Source: Microbacterium ureisolvens (GTDB lineage: Bacteria > Actinomycetota > Actinomycetes > Actinomycetales > Microbacteriaceae). Taken from it: a stretch of 64,000 nt of DNA. Location of the stretch: NCBI RefSeq assembly GCF_015278315.1, contig NZ_JADIJE010000001.1:372001-436000 (forward strand), written 5' to 3'. The notes under the pieces were generated by a model. That model did no database searches, was not told the origin of the DNA, and saw only the letters and a program-made list of their open reading frames with translations. Below are positions 41,885 through 48,234 of the stretch, in pieces (within the stretch, counting starts at the first letter, position 1; every line of letters starts with the position of its first letter). Position numbers and translations under genes: made by a program.

Positions 41885-42634
41885 TCACGCGTCGTCTTCG
41901 CCGTTCTCGTTCACCCCGCTGAGCGAGTTCTCGCGCTCGACGTCGAGGAGGGGGAGGTCGTCGCGCGTGACCAGGCGAGCGGCGATCGCGTGCTCGACCA
42001 GCCGCACGCGCCGGTTGGTGGCGTAGGAGCGCACGCCGCCGCGCATGCCCGGCACGCCGACGCGGTCGAGCTTGTCGCACACGTTGTCGAGCTTGCGGTT
42101 GAACCGGGTGAGCGTCCAGCCCAGCCGCTCGGCGGCCTGCGCCGAGGTCGGAAGCTCGCTCATGCCGGTGCCGTCGCGGCGCAGCACCGGCTCGGCGAGC
42201 GCCAGGATCATCACGCGCTGGCTGTGGGTCAGCGGCACCTCGCCGATGGTGCTGAGGCCGTCGTCGTCGGGCGCCGGCTGCGTGTCGCGAAACGTCGGCT
42301 CGGCAGCGTGGATGGTGAGCTCATACGTCGTCGGGCCCGCGCTGAAGATCACCGAGGTCGACGCGAAGACCAGGGGCAGGCGCGCGCCGGGAGCGAGCCA
42401 GGCCTGCACCCGGCCGCCCGAGTCCGTCACCGTCGCCGACAGGCGGGATCCCACGTTGGACAGCAGCCAGAGCCCCTCGAGATTCTGGATCGTGAGGAAG
42501 TTCCGGTGCAGGAACAGGTTGTCGTCGATCGCGAGGTCGCCCTCGCGGCCGACCGTGAACACGGCGCCGGGCGGCACCGAGAACTCCTCCCCGGCGAACT
42601 CGACGACGAGCGCGTCGGCCTGCGCGGCGGTCAC
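41885..42634 (-). CDS. FHA-domain protein with possible winged-helix C-terminus
   Basis: 249 residues; GTG of a GTGA overlap with the kinase gene, the last gene of the signalling operon. The N-terminal ~110 residues are FHA-like (FTVGREGDLAIDDNLFLHRNFLTIQNLEGLWLLSNVGS), binding phospho-threonine peptides. The C-terminal half (PLTHSQRVMILALAEPVL, SAQAAERLGWTLTRFNRKLDNVCDKL, YATNRRVRLVEHA) looks like a helix-turn-helix or winged-helix unit by the spacing AAERLGWTLTRFNRKL. If correct, it could carry the kinase signal to DNA, as EmbR does in mycobacteria; this is inference. Confidence 0.75.
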   Translation of the reverse strand: MTAAQADALVVEFAGEEFSVPPGAVFTVGREGDLAIDDNLFLHRNFLTIQNLEGLWLLSNVGSRLSATVTDSGGRVQAWLAPGARLPLVFASTSVIFSAGPTTYELTIHAAEPTFRDTQPAPDDDGLSTIGEVPLTHSQRVMILALAEPVLRRDGTGMSELPTSAQAAERLGWTLTRFNRKLDNVCDKLDRVGVPGMRGGVRSYATNRRVRLVEHAIAARLVTRDDLPLLDVERENSLSGVNENGEDDA

Positions 42635-44328
42635 GGCGTGCACCCCCGGGTGGGATCGTTCTGCTGCGTTCCGTTCGATCGCACCAGCGTGACGTCGATG
42701 CAGGTCTGACCCGATGCGGCCGCCGGCACGACGATCTCGGTCGCCTCGACCGGCTGGGACTCCCCGGTGGTGTCGCTCAGCGTCACGACCTCGACGATGT
42801 AGAAGTCGCCCGCCTGCGGGTCGGCGTTGGTCCACGTGAACCTCACGCCGCCCTCGGCCGGTTCTCCCGTGACGTCCTCGACGGGCGGCACGACGAGCGC
42901 GACGGGGTCCTGCGGCTTCGACGTCGGCGTCTGCCCGGTCGACGGGGGCTGTGTCGTCCCCGAGAGGATGCCGGGCAGCGAGACGCCGACGATGACCGCC
43001 ACGATCACGAGAGCGGCAGCGCCGAGCCCGATCCACAAGCCGGTGCGGCGGCGCGCGGGCGCGCCCGCCCCCGCGGTCTCGGAGTCCTGACGCGACGGGT
43101 CGGCGATGAGCGGGGAGAACACGGGCGCCGTGCCCCCGGGCATCGGCGGCGCGGTCTGCGGGGTCCGCACGATCGTCTCGTCGAGCGACGCCGGTACGCC
43201 GGTCTGCCCGCGCCGCACCGTCTGCCCGCGCCGCACCGTCTGCTCCGACGCCGACGGCCAGGCAGCCGGCTGCCTGATGACCGTCTCGGTCTCGGCGGCG
43301 TCGGTGTCGAAACGCGGGATGTGGCCCGTGGTGGGCGCGGTCTTCGCCGACGGGCGGGTCATGCCCGCGGCCGGCGTCGTGTCGGGATTGATGCTGACGA
43401 CGCCGCGGACACGGGTGAGGCCGTCGTCCTCGTCCTCCTCGATGTCGTCCGGAATGTGGTCGTCGAGGATGTCGATCGGCGTCACCGAATGCGACAGCTC
43501 GATCTGCACCGTCTGCAGCGCGCGCGCGAAGGCGAGCGCGCTCTCGTAGCGGTCGGCGGGCGACTTCGCCATCGCCCGCTCGAGCACCCGCTGCAGCGAA
43601 GGGGGCACGTCCGCGCGTCCGAGCACCGGCAGCGGCAGTGTCTCGATGCGGTGGATGAGCTCGGCGGCGCCGTTTCGCTGCCCGGCGAGCTCGAACGGCG
43701 AGCGGCCCGCGAGGAGCGTGTAGACCGTCGCGCCGAGCGCGTAGACATCGGAACGCGGGTCGCTGCGTGGAACGTCGGCGAACGACTCCGGCGGCGACCA
43801 CGGGATCGACAGGCCCGCCGACTCGGCGGCCGCGCTCGTGGTGGACGCGATGCCGAAGTCGGTGAGCGCCGGACGGTTGTACTCGGTGACGAGGATGTTG
43901 GCCGGCTTGATGTCGCGGTGCAGCACGCCGGCGCGATGGGCGGTCTCGACGGCGGCGGCGACCTGCACGCCGACCCGCAGCGACTCCGCGATCGAGAACG
44001 GCTCGCGCCGGTACCGCACCTGCAGGTTCGGCCGCGGGCAGTACTCCATCACGAGGTACGGCCGGCCGTCGGTCGCGACGCCCGCCTGGTAGATCGTGAC
44101 GATCGCCGGATGTGTCGAGAGCATCGCCATGACGTTGGCCTCGGCGGTGAACTCCTCGACGGAGCCGCTGGACATGCGGTCGGTGAGCAGCACCTTGACC
44201 GCGACGCGGCGCTTGGGCAGCTGCTGCTCGTACAGGAACACGTCGGCGAACCCGCCGGAGCCGAGCAGGTCGACGTAGGTGAAGCCCGGGAGGTCGGGCG
44301 GCGCCATGGGCGCGCGCTTCGCACTCAC
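42631..44328 (-). CDS. Membrane Ser/Thr protein kinase (PknB-like) with extracytoplasmic domain
   Basis: 565 residues from GTG (GTGA overlap with the FHA gene). Kinase domain about 10-275: LLGSGGFADVFLYEQ, VAVKVL (ATP Lys), HRDIKPANIL (catalytic Asp), DFGIAST (Mg2+), WSPPESF and RSDVYALGATVY. A juxtamembrane linker of about 160 residues has many Thr-x-x-Val/Ile sites, including the exact tandem QTVRRGQTVRRGQT. One transmembrane helix near 435-460 (LWIGLGAAALVIVAVIVGV), then a ~105-residue outer domain with an FN3-like start (GVRFTWTNAD) and two cysteines. It lies in one operon with its likely phosphatase (PP2C) and three FHA readers. Confidence 0.92.
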   Translation of the reverse strand: MSAKRAPMAPPDLPGFTYVDLLGSGGFADVFLYEQQLPKRRVAVKVLLTDRMSSGSVEEFTAEANVMAMLSTHPAIVTIYQAGVATDGRPYLVMEYCPRPNLQVRYRREPFSIAESLRVGVQVAAAVETAHRAGVLHRDIKPANILVTEYNRPALTDFGIASTTSAAAESAGLSIPWSPPESFADVPRSDPRSDVYALGATVYTLLAGRSPFELAGQRNGAAELIHRIETLPLPVLGRADVPPSLQRVLERAMAKSPADRYESALAFARALQTVQIELSHSVTPIDILDDHIPDDIEEDEDDGLTRVRGVVSINPDTTPAAGMTRPSAKTAPTTGHIPRFDTDAAETETVIRQPAAWPSASEQTVRRGQTVRRGQTGVPASLDETIVRTPQTAPPMPGGTAPVFSPLIADPSRQDSETAGAGAPARRRTGLWIGLGAAALVIVAVIVGVSLPGILSGTTQPPSTGQTPTSKPQDPVALVVPPVEDVTGEPAEGGVRFTWTNADPQAGDFYIVEVVTLSDTTGESQPVEATEIVVPAAASGQTCIDVTLVRSNGTQQNDPTRGCTP

Positions 44329-45869
44329 GAGAGCCCCTCGATCGCGACCGTGATGCCGTCGCCGAGATCCAGCACGTCGCCGGGGACGACGACCGTTCCC
44401 TCGCCGGGGTGCAGTCGCACCGGGTCGGCGCCGGCGCGCAGCAGCGTGGTCCCGTTGGTCGTGCGCAGGTCGGTCGCGACGATGCTCTCCCCCTCGACGC
44501 GCAGCTCGACATGGCTGCGCGAGATGTCCTGCTGGGGGCTGTCGACGGCCACCAGGTGCGGCAGGTCGGTGCCGCTCACGCGGGTGGAACGCGGGCGACG
44601 GCCGATCACGATCGTGCGGTCCAGCGGCAGCACCTGACCCGTCGACACCCGGATGCGTCCCGGGGCCGGCGGGCGCGGCGGCGCGAGCGGCGAGGCGGCC
44701 GCGTCGTCGGCGACGGGAACGGATGCCGCGCCCCCGGCGGCGGCCGCGGCAGCGGCCTCGCGCAGGGCACGGGCCTGGGCCAGCGAGATCGTGGCGCCGT
44801 CGTGGTCGCCGGCGGTTGCGGGGGCGGCCGCAGCCGCGTCGTCGGGTGGCTCGGGGAGTCCGCCCGCACCCTCGGGGGACTTGATCACCGTCACGCCCCA
44901 GAGGTCGTCGAATCCGGTCGTCGAGGCCATGTCGTCAGGCCCCGGTCCCGTCGAGCCCGTGAAGGCCGCGGCGTGCACGGAACGTGCGGAGTCCAAAGGC
45001 AGGAGCGTCTCGGCGTCGGCGACCGACTGCACGGTGCTCGAGTCGATGAGCCCGGGCGTCGCCGCCCCGGTAGGTGCGGGAGGAGTCTGGGGCGGAGCGG
45101 GTGCGGCCGAGGCCGACGGGACGGACGAACCGGGAACCCCGCTGATCGGCGCGACCGTGTGCCAGCGAAGATCGGGCGCCACGGGGGCGGGATCCGAGGC
45201 GGCGGCCGGACCGGGCTCCGCGGACGGCGTCTCCTCCTCCGCAGTGCTCGGAAGCATGGCCGGAGAACCGACACGCCGCACACCAGGCGCCGAACCCGGC
45301 GCGTCGCCGCGATCGCCCAGGTTTTCGGCACCGGCACCGAGGGCCGAGGCGGCAGAGGCGGGACCGGGGTCCGAGGCGCCGGCGCCGGCACCGGGCTGTG
45401 CGGACGGCGGCGGTGACGACGCGCCGGCGGGCGCGGCATCCCACACGACCGCCGCCGCGTGCACGATCCCGTCGGAGATCTCGAACTCGGCGGGTGCCGA
45501 CACCTCGTCGTCGGTCGTCGTGAGCGTCACGCGCAGCGCCGCCGGGATCACGCGCTCCGTCCACGTCGTGACGCCCGCACCCGACACGCTCTCCGACGTG
45601 GCCGCGTCGACGTCGAAGGCGAAGCCGCCGCGCACCGCGATGCGCACCGCGTCGCCCTCGGCGAGCGCGACGGCGAAGGCGGGGATGGCGCTGATGGATG
45701 CGCCGTAGGCGCCGGTGAGCGCCTCGATGACCCCGCCGAGTCCGCGACCGTCGGCGAGGAGGGAGCGGATGCGGGCCAGCAGCGCCGCCGAGGCACCCGG
45801 CTCGAGCACGGCGAATCCGCGGGGCGTGACGGCGACCGGCGTCCTTCCGGGGGCGTACAGCGTCGGCAT
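44325..45869 (-). CDS. FHA-domain protein with long disordered linker
   Basis: 514 residues, ATG in a TGATG overlap with the PP2C gene. The N-terminal ~140 residues form a beta-rich unit (YAPGRTPVAVTPRGFAVLEP, WTERVIPAALRVTL) of unknown family. Then comes an Ala/Pro/Ser linker of some 270 residues. The C-terminal ~105 residues are an FHA domain (LDRTIVIGRRPRSTRVSG, QDISRSHVELRVEGESIVATD, TTNGTTLL). The linker contains FHA-ligand-like sites (TVQSVADAET, GVTVIKSP) and encodes a copy of a palindromic repeat at 45268-45328. Cytoplasmic; presumably binds the phosphorylated kinase or partners. Confidence 0.83.
   Translation of the reverse strand: MPTLYAPGRTPVAVTPRGFAVLEPGASAALLARIRSLLADGRGLGGVIEALTGAYGASISAIPAFAVALAEGDAVRIAVRGGFAFDVDAATSESVSGAGVTTWTERVIPAALRVTLTTTDDEVSAPAEFEISDGIVHAAAVVWDAAPAGASSPPPSAQPGAGAGASDPGPASAASALGAGAENLGDRGDAPGSAPGVRRVGSPAMLPSTAEEETPSAEPGPAAASDPAPVAPDLRWHTVAPISGVPGSSVPSASAAPAPPQTPPAPTGAATPGLIDSSTVQSVADAETLLPLDSARSVHAAAFTGSTGPGPDDMASTTGFDDLWGVTVIKSPEGAGGLPEPPDDAAAAAPATAGDHDGATISLAQARALREAAAAAAAGGAASVPVADDAAASPLAPPRPPAPGRIRVSTGQVLPLDRTIVIGRRPRSTRVSGTDLPHLVAVDSPQQDISRSHVELRVEGESIVATDLRTTNGTTLLRAGADPVRLHPGEGTVVVPGDVLDLGDGITVAIEGLS
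45268..45328. repeat. Diverged copy of the CCAGGTTTTCGG palindromic repeat inside an FHA gene
   Basis: Shares CGACACGCCG, CCCGGCGCGTC and CCAGGTTTTCGG with the copies at 35245 and 35433 in the same order and spacing, but lacks the left CCGAAAACCTGG arm. It is read in frame as part of the disordered linker. Confidence 0.6.
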
Positions 45870-46723
45870 CAGAATCCTCCCCTGGCCACCGCGCGCGGAA
45901 GCGTGTCGCCGTCGATGTCGGCGTCTTCGGTGGGGGCACTCACCGGCACCGTATCGCGTTCGCACGCGCGATTCGTCCGGGTGCGCACCGCGAGGGCGTC
46001 CACGACGAGCGCGGTGATGTTGTCTCGGCCGCCTCTGACCATCGCCTCGTGCACCAGGCGCGTGGCGGCCGCCTGCGGGTCGGCCTCGACCAGCAGAATG
46101 CCGTGGATCGCGTCCTTCTCGAGCTCGCCAGACAACCCGTCGGAGCAGACGAGGATGCGGTCGCCGTCCTCGGCGGGGATGAGCCAGTAGTCCGGCTCGG
46201 CGTCGCTGCCGGCGCCGATCGCCCGGGTGATGACGTTGCGCCGCGAGTCGCGCTGCGCCGCCTCGGCGGCGAGCTGGCCGCTGTCGATGAGCTCCTGCAC
46301 GACGGAGTGGTCGACGCTCACCTGCTCGAAGTGCCCCTCGCTCAGGCGGTACGTGCGCGAATCGCCCAGATTGATGGCCAGCCAGTAGCCCTCGCCGTCG
46401 ATGTCGGCGATGACGACGCCCGCCAGCGTGGTGCCCGCGCCGGCCCCGCCGCCCGGCGGCAGTGCCTCGACGCGGCGGCGAGAGGATGCCACGGCGGCGT
46501 GGACCTCATCGATCGTCAGGCTCTCGCGCCCGGCGAGCGCGGCGAACTCGGAGATCACTGCGGCGCTGGCGATCTCGCCCGCGTTGTGGCCGCCCATGCC
46601 GTCGGCGACCAGGAACACCGGCGCCGCGGCGATGTGCGAGTCCTCGTTGATGCGGCGGCGCAGGCCGGGGTCCGTCGCCGCTCCGAAGGCGACGGTGATC
46701 GGGGCGGAGCTTGCGGTCGTCAT
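45869..46723 (-). CDS. PP2C-family Ser/Thr phosphatase
   Basis: 284 residues from ATG, ATGA overlap with the RDD-FHA gene. All metal-binding motifs of PPM/PP2C phosphatases are present: GLRRRINEDSHIA, VADGMGGHNAGE, NLGDSRTYRL, VITRAIGAG, LVCSDGLSGEL and GRDNITALVVDA. No membrane segment is seen, unlike PstP, so it is a cytosolic enzyme. It should reverse phosphorylation by the kinase two genes downstream. Confidence 0.93.
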   Translation of the reverse strand: MTTASSAPITVAFGAATDPGLRRRINEDSHIAAAPVFLVADGMGGHNAGEIASAAVISEFAALAGRESLTIDEVHAAVASSRRRVEALPPGGGAGAGTTLAGVVIADIDGEGYWLAINLGDSRTYRLSEGHFEQVSVDHSVVQELIDSGQLAAEAAQRDSRRNVITRAIGAGSDAEPDYWLIPAEDGDRILVCSDGLSGELEKDAIHGILLVEADPQAAATRLVHEAMVRGGRDNITALVVDALAVRTRTNRACERDTVPVSAPTEDADIDGDTLPRAVARGGF

Positions 46724-48234
46724 GCCGAGCCCACCTTCGCACGGCGATCGCCGAACTCGAGCGTGTCGCCCGCGCGCAGGTGGGTGCGGGTGCCGGCGAC
46801 GAGCGGGATGCGTCCGCCGTCGCGCACCAGCGTCGTGCCATTGGTCGAGTACCGGTCGACGATCCACGCGCCGGCGGCGTCTCCGCCGATCTCGAAGTGC
46901 GTCTTCGACAGCGACAGGGTCTCGTCGCGCACCGGGATCGCGACGGCGCCCGCTTCGCTCGCCGGGTTGCGGCCGTAGAGGGTGCGGCCGTAGACGGCCA
47001 TGCGCGAGCCGTCGTCCCAGGTCAGGACCGCGATCACCGGAGCCTCGACGTACAGCGCCGCCCGCTGGGCAGGCGGCGGAACGACGATGCGCGTCGCGTC
47101 GACGTCGTCCTCCACCTGAGCGGGGAGGAGTGCCGCGGCCGGGACTGCCGTCGCCGTGGCGGCCGCGACGGGGGCCACGGCGGACGATGCCGCGGGCGCG
47201 AAGGCGCCGCCGAGCGGCTCGGTGGTGGTGGCCGCGGGGAACGGCATGGTCACGCCGGGGAACACCTCCGGTTCCGCGGCGCGCGTGAGCGACGATGCGA
47301 TCGGCTCGCGGGTGATCCACGCCCCCGCGACAGGACTCGTGCCGACGGGAGGCGCCGACCGGGCCGGAGCCGCGGCCGGAGCGTGCGCAGCGGCCACCGG
47401 GTCGCGAGGTGCTGAGGCCGGTGCGTATCCCGGGGCGCCGGCCGCCGGGTATCCGGGTGCGGGAGCCGGCGCGTATCCGGGCACGGAAGCGGGGGCGTAT
47501 CCCGACGCAACCGCTGGCGCGTACCCGGGCGCGGCGGTCGGCGCGTACCCGGGCGCAGGGGTCGCTGCGTACCCCGACGCAGCTGCCGGCGCGTACCCGG
47601 GCGCAGCCGTCGGTGCGTACGCGGGCGCGGCCGTCGGTGCGTACCCGGGTGAGTGCACCGGCGCGGGCCGGTGCGCGGGGGCTACCGGCGCGGTCGGTGC
47701 CGCCGCAGCCGGCGGCAGGTACGGGTTCGCGATCGCCGCGGTCGGGGCGGCGACGCGGGACGCGGCATCCGCCTTCCGGACGCCGACGACGACCGCCTTC
47801 GCGGCCAGGTCGTGCCAGCCTTGGTGTCGGCCGCTCGAGTCGAACAGCGGGGTGAAGTAGCCGATGAAGACCGAGCCCGCGAGGCCGAAGACGGCGTTGC
47901 GCCACACGGCGCGCCAGAACCCGATGGGTGCGTCCGACGAGCCGTCGCGCAGGCGCAGCCCCAGGAGGCGCTGGCCGATCGAGCCGCGACCGCCCTGCAT
48001 CGCGGAGTACACGAGCCACCACGCGAAGAGGAGGACACCGATGCCCGCGTACGCCGGCAGAATCGTCAGGGCGAGCCGGTCGGTGTTCCCGGCGGGGACG
48101 ACGGCGAAGACGACGCCGAGTGCGATGCCGATGAGCACCGCCCCGATCACCCACACGACGGCGATGTCGATAGCGAACGCGCCCGCGCGTCGTCCGATGC
48201 TCGCCGCGGGGGCGGCGGGCGGGCTCATGGTCAT
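46720..48234 (-). CDS. RDD membrane domain - GYAP repeat - FHA domain protein
   Basis: 504 residues, ATG in an ATGA overlap with the TgpA-like gene. The first ~150 residues are an RDD domain with about three helices (GRRAGAFAIDIAVVWVIGAV, WWLVYSAMQGGRGSIGQRLLG). Residues about 195-275 are ten 8-residue GYAPTAAP-type repeats. After more Ala/Pro linker, a C-terminal FHA domain: MAVYGRTLYGRNPASEAG, LSLSKTHFEIGG, YSTNGTTLVRDGG. The linker site DATRIVVPP resembles an FHA ligand. The RDD part places the phosphopeptide reader at the membrane beside the kinase; transport activity is doubtful. Confidence 0.85.
   Translation of the reverse strand: MTMSPPAAPAASIGRRAGAFAIDIAVVWVIGAVLIGIALGVVFAVVPAGNTDRLALTILPAYAGIGVLLFAWWLVYSAMQGGRGSIGQRLLGLRLRDGSSDAPIGFWRAVWRNAVFGLAGSVFIGYFTPLFDSSGRHQGWHDLAAKAVVVGVRKADAASRVAAPTAAIANPYLPPAAAAPTAPVAPAHRPAPVHSPGYAPTAAPAYAPTAAPGYAPAAASGYAATPAPGYAPTAAPGYAPAVASGYAPASVPGYAPAPAPGYPAAGAPGYAPASAPRDPVAAAHAPAAAPARSAPPVGTSPVAGAWITREPIASSLTRAAEPEVFPGVTMPFPAATTTEPLGGAFAPAASSAVAPVAAATATAVPAAALLPAQVEDDVDATRIVVPPPAQRAALYVEAPVIAVLTWDDGSRMAVYGRTLYGRNPASEAGAVAIPVRDETLSLSKTHFEIGGDAAGAWIVDRYSTNGTTLVRDGGRIPLVAGTRTHLRAGDTLEFGDRRAKVGSA
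47415..47655 (-). repeat. Ten 24-bp coding repeats (GYAP-type)
   Basis: In-frame 24-bp units, each encoding GYAP plus four Ala/Pro/Thr/Val/Ser residues, with one AYAP, one GYAA and one GYPA variant. Such arrays change length by slippage and give an elastin-like flexible tether. Confidence 0.8.

Noticed and set aside
47415-47655. Possible non-coding tandem repeat or CRISPR
   Set aside because: Units are in frame, 24 bp, and encode a regular GYAP peptide between two recognisable domains.
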